This document shows positions 46,601 to 57,380 of a stretch of DNA of 64,000 nt, piece after piece (position 1 is the first letter of the stretch; every line of letters begins with the position of its first letter). The notes beneath the pieces were generated by a model. That model was not told the origin of the DNA, searched no databases, and was given only the letters and a program-made list of their open reading frames with translations. Position numbers and translations under genes: made by a program. The stretch comes from Trichosphaerium sp. ATCC 40318 (lineage: Eukaryota; Discosea; Flabellinia; Trichosidae), in the NCBI GenBank assembly GCA_038496445.1, contig JALMLS010000065.1, positions 310,001-374,000 on the forward strand, in the 5' to 3' direction.

Positions 46601-47273
46601 AAGTTTAAGTTTCGACCTTGTTCATTTCGACACTGGTAAAGTAGATTCTATTATTCCAAAATTAGATCTTGACATGAAGCCTGGATGTGCTGTAATGGAA
46701 GGATTTTGTATTAAGGTACAAACAATCAATGTTCAGGAGACTTCCTCTCGTAAACATCAAAAAATGTTGGTGCATTTTTTTACTTATTTTTTTTTTAGTC
46801 AAACGAGGGTGCCGAGTGCTGGTCTTTATCAAAGATTTTCGACTACTATACCTGTCCTAAAGGCGGATCTGATTGTATTGCTGTCATTACTGTAACAGAT
46901 AATACAAACAATGTTGTTATGAAGAACGTACTAGCATTAGACGTACCAGGATCAATGAACTTGCAAAAAGCAAACATTAAATTCACTATCAAACAAGACG
47001 GTGATAATGCGATGATTTCTATAACAACTGATGCTGTAGCTGCCTACGTAGTATTGACTACTGAATCTCCTGGTAGATTCAGCGACAACGCATTCTTGCT
47101 CATGCCAGGTCAGTTTTAAACTTTTTTTTTTGTCTTGATTTTTTTGAAGTGTTTTCAAGTATCCTTACTTCTTATTAGGAACAACTGATATTGAATTCTT
47201 ACCATTTGGAAAATTGGATATGGATCTCTTAACAAAGACTTTAAGGCTTGAGCATGCACAAGAGTACTTGTAA
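43673..47273 (+). CDS. Secreted/lysosomal beta-mannosidase (GH2)
   Basis: Exo-hydrolase that releases mannose from beta-mannosides. ATG 43673 with signal peptide (LRYLCVVCIIVALAASSG). The N-terminal sugar-binding domain includes VPGDLITDLHRAGKVGDPIY, DWTYSTQFTI and ATWLVFDGVKMGAFVFLNGK. Then come the Ig-like domain and the barrel: GANIFARGANMIPMEEFEGR, MNILRVWGGGIF, FYDACDELGILLYHDMMYA, the acid/base region HPSIIIWDACNECNGGG (Asn-Glu), ETHGPYQHGNGYPGG, and the nucleophile region LKGTFASEFGCVAMSSFESM. The blocks WPTGGWGSIEYG and IGGRWKPSHYFYKASVFTDI follow. The C-terminus LTKTLRLEHAQEYL ends at 47273. About twelve short introns, several starting GTACG. Neighbouring alpha-galactosidase domain and other hydrolases suggest digestion of plant or fungal mannans. 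Confidence 0.92.
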
Positions 47274-47373
47274 AAAACACAACAACGAATTAATAAAGCC
47301 AATAATTGATTGGCTGCAGTTAATCCCAACAATTAAGACAAGGTTGAATGAACTACTCCAATATCTTTAGCTT

Positions 47374-48740
47374 TTATTTGCAACAGTGTACACCTCTTTT
47401 TCGGTAACAATTAAGTCCTTCAACACCTTTGTCTGTAACATTAGGGCAATTGTAGAACCTAAGGGAATGTACATCTTTCAATGCTCTAACTCCTTTGTCT
47501 GATATTGAAGTCCCACTAAGATCAAGTGTATGTACACCTGTAAGTGCTTTGACACCTTCATCTGTCACATTTCTGCATTGACGAAGATAGATGGTATGGA
47601 CGTTTGTGAGAGATTTGAGACCTGCATCTGTTACTGAAGTATAGCTCAGGTTAATAGTATGGACATTTTTAAGTGCTTTAACTCCTTCATCAGTTATCTG
47701 TGCACAACCCCCAAGGCTAATTTTGTATATGTCTTTGAGAACTTTGAGACTGTTGTCTGTAACTCGAGTGAAGTCGAGTCGAATTTCATATACACCCTTT
47801 AGTGCTTTTATACCTTCATCTGTCACTCTTTCACAGCTACATAAGCTAATGGTATGAACACCCTTTAATGCTTTGATGCCTTCATCAGTAATTGCATTAC
47901 AGTAACTAAGGTCAATGTCATATACTCCAGCAAGTGATTTAATACCTTCGTCACTCACCTTATTACAACTATCAAGGTCGATTGTATGTACTCCTTTGAG
48001 TGCTTTAAGGTCGCTGTCATTGATCTTATCAGTACACCAAATGGTTGTAGAACATGCTATGATTTTACGACATCCAAATAACATTGAATGCAATGTGTTT
48101 TGTTCCATGCCACATAATTCAATTTCAGTATTGTTCATAACACCCTTGTACTGTCGTATCTTTAATATATCTTGAACACTGTGTAAATAAGCATGATGAT
48201 AGCCAACAACATCATGTATGATATCAGCCATCAAACAACATGTTTGAGCAATACTGAATCTGTTGTGTACATAGGAAATGATATTCGAAATAATCTCTGG
48301 TGGAAAGTCAAGAATATTTAGTTCTTTGTGTGTTACCACGTGATTTTTTCTGGGATTATTAAGTAAGTACAATCAGACTTAAAATGTGTTGGTAGCTCTG
48401 CTCAGACGTACTTCTTTGTTTGTTTGTATTTTGGCAAGATAACGCCCTCAGAATGTTCCGTACATTGATCTTTTCTGTTTATGTCATTATCTGCATGTTT
48501 ATAGAGAACTTGATCCAATTGTTGTGCTAAACTTGTATTTGATGCGTTTAAAACCTTATCAAGCTGTTTTATTAGTATTTCATGGTTATTTGCTGTAATT
48601 GTATTGAAAACAACTGAATGGTTACTATGATAATACGTCAGCACTTGTTCTATTGATACACCCAAAAAATTCATTGTGACTTGTTGCTGCAACCGTTGAT
48701 GTACTGTTGAACTGTTTTGGGGATTTTCCCAACCAAACAT
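47374..48740 (-). CDS. F-box / leucine-rich repeat protein 2
   Basis: Two exons joined by a short intron at about 48352-48417 (donor GTACGT; phase kept as ...KQTK-K-KNHVV). The likely start is the ATG at 48738-48740 (MFGWENPQNSS); a later Met is possible. A 110-residue N-terminal extension with repeated heptad-like Leu (LIKQLDKVLNASNTSLAQQL, then DQVLYKHAD) is absent from the other two F-box/LRR genes. The F-box follows (ILDFPPEIISNIISYVHNRF), then about nine LRRs of 22-23 residues with unit ITDEGIKALKGVHTISLCSC, mostly the Cys form. It ends CNPNVTDKGVEGLN-like with a short Cys tail (YRKRGVHCCK). Probably an SCF substrate receptor, by F-box plus LRR. It is more diverged than the duplicated pair. 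Confidence 0.82.
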
Positions 48741-48926
48741 GTGAATTACAACTATGCCTCCTTGTCTGTGCCACACTCACAAAGAGGGAAGAGCAAGTAG
48801 TTTTGGGATTGCGCATATCCTGTAGTGATTGTGTCAATGAGTAACCGCCCAAAATTAAGGGTACCCAAAGAGGCACAAATTTTGAAATTAGGTGTTTTAT
48901 TTAATAGTGTACAGGTTTTATTCCTC

Positions 48927-50448
48927 TTAATTGTCTACTGAAAGTACTATTTCTAATTCTATATTATCAGTTAATGGTGTATACTCAAAAGTAGCTGAAT
49001 GCTTTACAGTTTGTACAAATTCACTTGTGGTTTTTTCAAAACCACAAAAAAGAGAAAAATGTGATGTTCGAGCATTTGCTTCAATGTTTTTTTTAAAGGT
49101 TATGATATAAGGAACACGTAGAATATCTTGTTTTTCAAGTGGAAGACAAGATACTTTCAACATAGCCGTAGTAAATTCGCAATTAATTTGCCTATAAAAG
49201 AAGACTCAGCGAGCAGACTTAGCTAGAAGAAAAAAAAAAGTAAACTTTGACTGCACGTGCCATAATATCCCTGCAGCGTATTTAACGAAATTGAAAGATT
49301 CTCTAGTAATATCTAACTTTATACTAATAGAAGATTTATGACCTTTTGATGAAGGTTTAGGTGCTGCCATTAACCTAACGCAAAATCAAAAATTAAGAGA
49401 ATAACAAGAAAAAAAAAGTAAGTTGACGCACTTTGCGTTGAATACTTGCTTATAAGCATTCTTATTCAAATCTGAGAACCCTCTATACATCATAGTAGTA
49501 TTATCAGGAAAATAACCATAACAAACATCACCCCACACATCTTTCCACCAATAATTTCTTGAATCCGATTTCTTCCATAAATAAAAAGCAAAAACGCAAG
49601 GTAAACTTTTTTCTATTTCTTTCGCAAGAACATAGTGCCCAGCCATACCTATAACATCAATCAATACCAAGCAAACATAAACAATATAACGTACATGCTA
49701 GAAGCCATATATCAGCTGAAGAGTTGATGTATTTTACTTGACTTCCTTCCTTGTAGTCTGTCCACATGAACTCAATAATCGCATGTGGAAGAAGAAACTG
49801 TACGTCATTATCGAAGCAATACTGAAGAATCCCTGAAGTTGTACAGCATAATTTTACAATACCGTCAATAAGTATAGAGTAAAGTTCAGGTTCACATTTA
49901 GTAGCTAACATTGGTAGATCAGAAATAGGGCCAGCTAGTATGAGCATTTTAGTGAATGATACTACATCTTTGGATTTTATCTATTCGAAGGCAAAAAGTT
50001 AATCGAAAAAAAAAACTGATCATGTGATTTGCACGTGCCCTTTTTAATGTTTCTAAAACGGATATACGTATTTTATTTCCTTCCTTTGCAAGTTCTTGTA
50101 AAGCCACAGAGGTGTCATTCGTCGATAGTACGTTTAAAAGCGAAAGAGCAGATTCTACATTTTCATTTTCATGCAAGATGTAAGTATACGGCTCATCCGC
50201 TTTGAGCGCTTCTAGCTTCTCTGTGAAGTATCTATATAATGTGCTTAACCTCTTTATTGTGTTCTTAACGGTATTAAATGCAATATGACGTACGTGGAGT
50301 TAATGGAAAGGAGCATTTTTGAAGAACGTGTGTAAGCCAATGTAGGACCATTTTCTTTCTGTATATTAATTGCGAGATCACAAAACCCTTCTCTTCCAAC
50401 AAAGTACGGTAACGTTCTTAGCGGTACACTATTTTTACATAAAAACAT
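48927..50448 (-). CDS. Unidentified multi-exon gene
   Basis: Family not recognised. ATG at 50446-50448 gives MFLCKNSVPLRTLPYFVGRE, then AINIQKENGPTLAYTRSSKM. Later exons give EKLEALKADEPYTYILHENE, SALSLLNVLSTNDTSVALQE, LILAGPISDLPMLATKCEPE, LYSILIDGIVKLCCTTSGIL, AIIEFMWTDYKEGSQVKYIN, MAGHYVLAKEIEKSLPCVFA, WWKDVWGDVCYGYFPDNTTM, and near the end LKVSCLPLEKQDILRVPYII and TPLTDNIELEIVLSVDN. The helical middle has an armadillo/HEAT-like feel (regular Leu, short helices) and the C-terminal part looks beta-rich. There is no signal peptide. Codon use is ordinary and splice phases join, so a conserved intracellular protein is likely. Function cannot be named from sequence alone. Confidence 0.6.
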
Positions 50449-50866
50449 TTAAAAACCGTGCATATGAAGGTTTTATAGAGCGCACGTGCGTGAAATAGCT
50501 TCAACGTCGTGTTTTTCATGTTTTATTTCTATTTTCTGTCGTTTTACTAGTACGTCTTTTATATCTTTACAATCACCACTTTTTTTACGTTTACATGGGA
50601 TATTGTGTGACATGTCGAAAAAAAAAAACGGAATAACACAAACACTGTCTTAACTCAATTAAGTTTGGTACAATTGTAGAGCCAAGCCAAGTTGTTGAAG
50701 TGGCTTTATTAACATCTCGCGTTCGTACAATAAAGACATAGCGTAGTTAAATACTGAGAACAAAGTTTCTACAAGCGAGTATTCCGCCGTTCTTGCATCC
50801 TTTGTTTCCCTTTGCTACAAGCCGAATAAACACGTATTGTTGTAGTTTGTTTTACATACAATTATG
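50449..50866. other. Intergenic, no gene seen
   Basis: Between the 5' end of the unidentified gene and the 3' end of the second Cys/Pro gene. One CACGTG at 50483-50488. No gene supported. Confidence 0.5.
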
Positions 50867-51049
50867 CTAGTAGCATCTGTAACCGTAGCATCCATGGTTT
50901 GGACGGCAGATTGTTGGACGAGGAGGGTGGCACGGGCGTGGAGGTGGGCATGAAGGTCTGCAAATTGATGGTCTACAACCTCCTCCGCAAGAAATGCTAG
51001 GGCGTGGGCAAGGGTTGTAACAAGGGCGATGACATCCGTAGTAAGACAT
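50867..51049 (-). CDS. 60-residue Cys/Pro-rich protein, copy 2
   Basis: Mirror copy of the gene at 35254-35436. ATG 51047-51049 (MSYYGCHRPCYNPCPRPSIS). The block CRPSICRPSCPPPRP and the ending RPNHGCYGYRCY are unchanged. Copy 2 has thirteen cysteines: several positions that are Val, Thr or Arg in copy 1 are Cys here. The direction of change is unknown. The C-ending codon bias and leader (ATACAGCAACATG) are shared. No signal peptide, so any wall or cyst role would need another export route; function unknown. Confidence 0.75.
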   Translation of the reverse strand: MSYYGCHRPCYNPCPRPSISCGGGCRPSICRPSCPPPRPCHPPRPTICRPNHGCYGYRCY

Positions 51050-51679
51050 GTTGCTGTATGTTTGTGTTTTGAGTAAATTTGTTTGTGAGTTAAGCAAGGC
51101 CTTGAGACATTTGTATTATGGCCTTGTATGAAGGCATAACATGTTTGTAGAAGAAAAGAATACTAATGTCACTACTCACCAAAGCAAGATTATAAAACAG
51201 CCGTCAAATACGTTTGTTGACTTGGTTTAAGAGCTGGTTTTTACCGTTGAGTTTATGTGAATCAGGTGAGTAGTATCTTAGCGTTTTTGCTTAGGAACAG
51301 AATAGACGCTTGTTTGAGATATTTTGGAGCCCGGTGAAACGTGACAACTGCAAAATTTCCTAGTTTACTACAAACAGGCTATTGACGTTGAGAACATAAT
51401 CATGTAGGGCATGAGAGTGTTGCCAAGAGTTATTAAAACTGTTATCAAAACAAAATCTGAACGAACACAAAGCACGTTAACGTCTATTCTTGTAAGATGT
51501 CAACGCATGGGTTAACACTATGAACGCTTTTAAACACTATTTCAAAGTAATACGACTAAGAAAAATTATCTGTCATTAATCTTTAAACGGAGGTATCTCA
51601 CAAAAACACACGCCTTAACAACGTGTCGAATATCTTCATTTCTCATCATCCACCCAAACAACAAACAACAACTCTCATA
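51050..51679. other. Intergenic between divergent duplicated genes
   Basis: Shared promoter space of the Cys/Pro and beta-rich genes, copy 2. The last 45 bp before the beta-rich ATG closely match copy 1. No gene supported. Confidence 0.5.
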
Positions 51680-52209
51680 ATGACTTCTATCTGTGTTGAA
51701 GACGCCTGCGTTAAAGTTGAGTACACTGTACCAGCCAACCTCGATGACAAGACCACATACTGCTGTAAAGTTAACTTTACCAACAAGCTCCCTATCCCAA
51801 TCACCGACTGCTTGGCTTACGTCGATGTTGACGAGGACTCTCCTTTCCACTCTGAGGTCATGACCTGTGGTGGTTCTGGTGATCTCGACAAAGTCACCCT
51901 TGACTTTGGTCACATCGCCGCTGGAGGGTACGCAAACAGTTTTTTTTACGTTTGTTACAAAATGGCACTTTCATTCTTTGAACAAAAAACGACTATTGCC
52001 AATTCTTTTCTCATATTTCCGGTTGTTTTTACAGCGTACTAATACTTTTTAGATGCAAGTCCAAAGGATTCAAGTTTGCATTCCCAAAACTCGACAAGGA
52101 CATGCCAAAACAAAACTTCCATGGTATCTTCCAATTGGCTCCTAAATTTGAGGTCGATTACTCCAAATGGGGTGGTGTTTCAAAGGAAGCCGATGTCACT
52201 GCCAAGTAA
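51680..52209 (+). CDS. Unknown small beta-rich protein, copy 2
   Basis: Two exons: 51680-51929 and about 52055-52209 (TAA 52207-52209), phase identical to copy 1. Product about 135 residues. It differs from copy 1 by a few residues (Ala for Gly in EDACVKVEY, Thr for Asp in VEYTVPANLDD, Asn for Lys in CKVNFTNK, Ala for Pro in HIAAGG) and in the residues around the splice (CKSKGFKF here, TKSRGFKF there). Strong preference for C-ending codons (CTC GAT GAC AAG ACC). Retention of the protein while flanks diverge suggests selection on both copies. Function unknown. Confidence 0.8.
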
Positions 52210-52430
52210 ACAACCTTAATGTAAAACGTATTATCTGTGCTTAGTGGTCGATACCTTGTATTGAAATAAAAAAATCAGTTAAAATATCACGTGATATTTT
52301 TTCAACTTTTTTACGCTTCTTTCAGCAGTATAGCTCTGATTGTCAACTCTCGTCAACCTCCGTTACTTTTTTGTATTCAGTAACCAGCTTGGGACGGCAA
52401 TTCGGGTCATCTGATCTATTTAAAGAAAAA

Positions 52431-53602
52431 ATGAATGAAAACAGCGCATTCTTTGACGAAATACCTGTTGAAGTTATTGTTTATGTTTTACAGTTTGTTT
52501 CGATGTTATCTATGCATTCTGTTGTACGTACATCTAAATTGCTTCAAAACATTGCACAACAGCATATGGGATATGCAAACAGGAGGTATATCTTTATAAA
52601 CAAGGAAAAAAAGCTTAAAAAGCTATTTATGACAGCACCTCATCTCATCAAAGAAAATATGATTGTTATCAAATTTTCAGTTCATCAACGGCACTTAAAG
52701 TACTTACAAGGAGCTTATGCACTTGAATTACATAAAAGGCTAGTTAAAATTGACTTTACAGACTTTAGGGTAGATGGGATAGACTTTAGAGATTGTAAGT
52801 CAGACGTTACTGATGATCACCTTAAACAACTTTATGGAATTAGAAGAATAAACCTATATCAGAACAGAGATAAAGGCATTAAAGCATTGGCTGGCATTCA
52901 TACTATACACTTAAATTATTGTCAGTACATTACAGATGAAGGTGTTAAAGCATTGGCTGGTGTTCATACAATAAGCTTATGTAATTGTAAGCGTATTACA
53001 GACAAAGGTGTTAAACAACTGAAAGGTGTGCATACAATTGGTTTAAGCCATACTCAAGTCTCAGATGAAGGCATTAAACGATTGAGAGGTGTTCATTCAA
53101 TCAATCTTGTAGGTACACATGTTACAGACAAAGGCATTAAAGCATTGGCTGGCGTTCATACCATAAGCTTAAAAGACTGTCATTACATTACGGATGAAGG
53201 TGTTAAAGCAGTGGCTGGTGTTCATACAATAAGTTTATGTAATTGTAAGAGTATTACAGACAAAAGTGTTAAACGGCTGAAAGGAGTGCATACGATTAAT
53301 CTTGCTTATACACGTGTTACAGATGAAGCAATGTGACTGACAAAGGTGTTAAATCATTATCAGGAGTGCACACAATTTGTTTAGGTATTAATGTGACAGA
53401 CAAAGGTATAAAAGCATCGAAAGGTGTTCATTTAATTGAAACTTCTTATTGTGTTAATATTACTGTAAAGTGTATTAAATCGCTTGCAAATGATGGAGTA
53501 ATTTATATTTCACATCCAATCACACGTGCTTTACTTAAATCACTTGGTATTAGTGAAGAGCTGTATTGGTTATTCTTCCAGGAGCTATTCAATGATTACT
53601 AA
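52431..53602 (+). pseudogene. F-box / leucine-rich repeat protein 3, frameshifted in the repeat array
   Basis: ATG 52431 (MNENSAFFDEIPVEVIVYVL) opens an F-box/LRR protein closely related to the one at 32464-33729. It reads through about eight LRRs (ITDEGVKALAGVHTISLCNC type) to TGA at 53334-53336. The LRR frame then continues one base off as NVTDKGVKSLSGVHTICLGI and ends with a non-repeat tail (ALLKSLGISEELYWLFFQEL) at 53602. The join reads VTDEA / NVTDKG, as if a repeat-unit deletion had left a non-multiple of three. One earlier unit is also shortened (INLYQNRDKGIKALAG). The 301-codon front part could still be made and would keep its F-box. The C-terminal tail is absent from copy 1 and may be the original cap. 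Confidence 0.7.
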
Positions 53603-53902
53603 AAAGAAATAAATAAGCTTGCATGAACCTTGGTACTGCCTCTATGGTATGATTTTACTTGGTATGGCTGTTATAGTTGCTACTTAAATTAGTCTTTGTA
53701 TTAGCTTTACTCGTGTGGTAGTAAGACATTAAAAAAAAAGTCATTGCAAGTGAAAATGAAGGTATCTTCCAACGAAAGATGTGAACGACATTCATTTTAG
53801 TTAAGTTGTATTTTATGGGCAAACAACCGAAAGTTTGTGGTTTTAAATACTATTTTAATTAGCTATCTGTTACAATCCAGCCTTTTTTTTTGCTTCTGGT
53901 TT
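53603..53902. other. Intergenic between convergent genes
   Basis: AT-rich 3' space with an A run near 53730-53738. No gene supported. Confidence 0.5.
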
Positions 53903-56485
53903 TTATGTAAATTTATTTTCCTTTTCTAGGTTTTGCTCAATTTCATCCATTTTCTTTCGATCTTTAGCCTTGAGCACTTGCCAAACAATTACGGCAGCGA
54001 TTAGCTATTAAAAGAATAAAGTCAGAGAGAAATCATCACGTGTTGAAATAAAAACGATAAAAACAAACAGAACTTTGCAGTTTTCTGAAGTAAAATAACA
54101 AACTAGAACACTTATAGCATTAAGATGGGTAACATGTAACAAAATTAAGGGATTGATGATATACATAGATAATTTTAATGGTTTTGAACCATAGATTTCC
54201 CCAAAAAGACGACCGAAGTCCAAGAATAAAAAAGAGAAAAAAAAAGAATAAAAACGCACTGGTATTATCAACAGAGCTATAGCAGCAGCAATAGCGCCCC
54301 AAGCCCATATAGGAAGTATTTCATCCGAATCACTGCTTTCTTCAGTGTTACACGCCCTATACTCCATTCTAAGGATATTCAGTTGACGTCTTATGACCCA
54401 AGGACACTCAGTTTGATTTGGGAAGAAAATATTATCTGGTTCGACTAGCACGCAATTTGGATTGTTGTTGACGATCAGATCTATCGTTGTATCGTTTTCC
54501 AGATCTTCTGTATGTACAATCAATGTATTGTTTATGTCTATACAATCTTCTACTATCATCCTCGTTTCTCTATCCACTGTCAAGGATCCTTCAAATCGTA
54601 CTTTACCACCGAATGATATGTTTGTACCTGTTGCTACAACACCAACTGTGAAGTTTATATTTTGGTTTAGAAAAACAAAAGAGTTGTTTCCTACACAGTT
54701 TCTCAAGTCTCCTTGTGCGTAACAAGCTTCAGTAGGTACTTCTGTTGGTGCTTCCGTTGTAGGAGGTATCGGTTCAAGTGTAGGTGCATTTGTGGGTGGG
54801 GGCGTAGGTGCTTCAGTTGTTGGCGGAGTCGTTGTCGGTGGTTCTGTTGTTGGTGGTAACGTTGTTGGTGCTGTTGTTGTAGGTGGTGCTGTTGTCGGTG
54901 GTGACGTTGTTGGTGGTAGTATTATACTAAAATTTGATGTTGTTGGAGGGGAACAAAACCGTATAGAACCATCATGACTACAAACAAAAAAAACGTAAGT
55001 ATAAGAAAATTATGAGAAATATTCCCGACAGTAACTATAACGTACAGGTCAAATCCTTCGTTTGAGCGGCTTGGAAATTCTGAATTACGTTCAGTTGTTA
55101 TATACGCGGCTACATCTGAGAATATTCCATCGGAGGCAACAACAAAAGTTGCCTGGCAATCAACTGTTTGTTGGGTTGTTAGAATTGCTCTAAATTTTAT
55201 CGTTCTGTTATCTACTTCTTCAGATATCGCCTAAATCACGTTTTGTTGTTGATTTCTTTATGTGTGAAGTATTATTACGTACCCTGCTACTACAACTTAG
55301 AGTTGAAGGTACATATGAACCGAATTCAACAGGAAGCGAAACAGCAATTGTCTTTGTTACTTCTGCAAAATTCTTATAATTTTCGCAATGTACTTCAACA
55401 GTAATAGTATCTCCAACAATCAATCCATTGATATCAGCACCATCCTCAGCGGTAAATATATGCCTATAATAAGATATTAATTTTGAAACCTGGTCTTAAT
55501 TAAATCACGTGCCAGCAACTCACTGCAGGTTGAGGACAAGTCCATAAAGCTCTGAAGAAGCCATTAAATTGACCACTTGAAACAACACCAAACTGTATAA
55601 CGCCCACATTTTGATAATCGAACCCCCTAGTGCGATCATATGGAATACAAACATCTGTCTCGGTGTTTATACTCCCCAGTGTGAATATTATAGAGCTTGT
55701 TTGTATGGAGGAAGGTGACGTTGTTTTCAGTTCATAAGTAGTCCCAGCAACGCCGTTTGCCAATCGGATATTCCAACAGTCTATCAGTTGAAAAATGCGT
55801 TAGAACATTCACATCCACGTCATACACTTTTTTCTTTTTGTAAATTAAATCACAACTGTATCTATTCAAATGAAATAGAATTGTAACGCTCGGTTTAGAA
55901 GGAAATACCCGTTGGCAAATCTTAGTTGAACTCCAAAAAAACAAAGAAAAAAAAAGATTACCCAAACAGTGGGCACCTATAAAACCCCGCAGCCAAATTG
56001 TATCTTCGCAACATACTCAATTATGATAAAAAAAGACTGCCTTCCTGAAGTGGCAAGTTTCCAAAAATAATTTAGCTCAAACTCCTCTTATCACGTGATA
56101 AATGCAAAAAAAATATTAAAAATAGGAGTACCGTACCCATGCCTCTTTCTAACATATTCACTCTTGGTGATATATCAGAACCAGATTCATCTTCGTATAT
56201 TGTAAGGCATCGCCCTGTACATCCTCTGGCTTGAAAGGTAAACACTCCTTGACTGAGGAAACAGTCAATACGGCTTTCTGTTCCTACCAGGCAATCTGTA
56301 TATTCCAAATACGTGTCGCGTCTACCACCAACAAACGCAGGGTTTAGAGACGTTACTCTACTGTCTCGCAAACCAACGCCTAGGCCTACTGACGAAGGGA
56401 CACTTGAGATATCATAATCATCAAATACTTGAGCGTATAGGCCAAGACATAGTGTACCAATGAAGAAAAGAAATACACCGCGCAT
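53903..56485 (-). CDS. Type I membrane protein with Pro/Thr-rich stalk
   Basis: ATG 56483-56485 opens a signal peptide (MRGVFLFFIGTLCLGLYAQ). The ectodomain, spread over several exons, has beta-rich segments (DTYLEYTDCLVGTESRIDCF, TFQARGCTGRCLTIYEDESG, TETDVCIPYDRTRGFDYQNV, ISEEVDNRTIKFRAILTTQQ). It is followed by a mucin-like stalk of PPTT repeats (about 54730-54935) and a second beta-rich domain with many N-glycosylation sites (NNSFVFLNQNINFTVGV, GTNISFGG). The transmembrane helix WAWGAIAAAIALLIIPLIAA is split by an intron, and the cytosolic tail is KAKDRKKMDEIEQNLEKENK. Stop TAA 53903-53905. Domain families not recognised. Likely a cell-surface adhesion or recognition protein, from layout only. 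Confidence 0.75.
54725..54935. repeat. Short tandem repeats coding PPTT-type stalk
   Basis: Degenerate tandem units of about 12-18 bp (GTTGTTGGTGGT-like on the plus strand) that code the Pro/Thr stalk on the minus strand. Such arrays change length easily. Confidence 0.7.
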
Positions 56486-57226
56486 CGTTCTACAAAAAAA
56501 ACCGTGTCGGTTGGATATTTTTAAATTGGCCTACTTCGCTGTTTTTTAGTTATCACGTGCGCATACCTTGTTTTTATGGCTTCTTCAGAGGGCACGCGCG
56601 TTTTTTCTGTTATTGGATAGTTAGAATTGCCGTTATTGGTTCAGGTTGTTTCTCTACGCTCAAAGGTTAAGCTCTTGATATCGTTGGAAATAAAAACAAA
56701 AAAAAAAAAGGGATTGAACAACAAACTTTTTAAATTGAAGGTCAACTTAGAAAAGTTATCGGGAAGTACTAGTTCCTTTGCGTAGGATGCGCTGTAAGTG
56801 TTAAACACGATTGATCCGTTCACATTTTCTATGCAAAAATAGGAGGAGTGCTAGTAACTGTAGGGGGACTATGCAGTCATAGAGCAATGCAGGTTTTGCA
56901 GATGTTTTTTTGTAAAGGCAAGAGGCAGAAACGAAAGAGTGAAATGACTTTTCTAGTGAAGTGTTTTATGCAGTTCGATGGCCTACTCGCTGGGCGTATT
57001 TGCGTCACTTGATAACACAGTAATACCAATTTGTACAGACTACATGTGCGTGGTTCTCTCTAATCGTTCCCTAATGGTATATTTAGCCCTACCAGCCATA
57101 AAACAACACAGTTTTCAGGTGTCACTGATTGATTAATTACGGAAATGAAGTCTTTATAAGCGTTTTCTTTGCTAGTAAAGAACCATTAAAGATGATGTTG
57201 GAGAGCCTAGAGTAAAAAATGAAGTA
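56486..57226. other. Long intergenic, no confident gene
   Basis: Promoter side of the membrane protein. A minus-strand frame at 56641-56823 has no recognisable features. One CACGTG at 56554-56559. Ends at the 94 bp duplicated segment. Confidence 0.5.
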
Positions 57227-57320
57227 TATACCGCTTCTTGGCCGCTTTACAATAGGCTCTTCGTATTCCGCTCCTCTACGACAAATGTTAGTCTACAATT
57301 ACTGCGCTAACTTCAAGCAA
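57227..57320. repeat. Stray copy of SUMO protease exon 2/intron 1
   Basis: Nearly identical, same strand, to 6777-6871. No other part of the protease gene is found around it. Confidence 0.85.
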
Positions 57321-57380
57321 AGATATCTATTTCATTGACAGGTATAGATTATTTTATTGTTTTTTTAAGAAAACACTAAG

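Larger units (their letters stand above)
50867..53602. repeat. Three-gene inverted duplication, copy 2 (pairs with 32464-35436)
   Basis: Cys/Pro (-), beta-rich (+) and F-box/LRR (+), the exact mirror of copy 1. Protein-coding parts are far more alike than the spaces between. Confidence 0.85.

Noticed and set aside
32464-53602. Idea that the two inverted duplications form one large nested palindrome
   Set aside because: Their centres differ (about 32.2 kb for the arms, about 43.0 kb for the module), so they are separate events.
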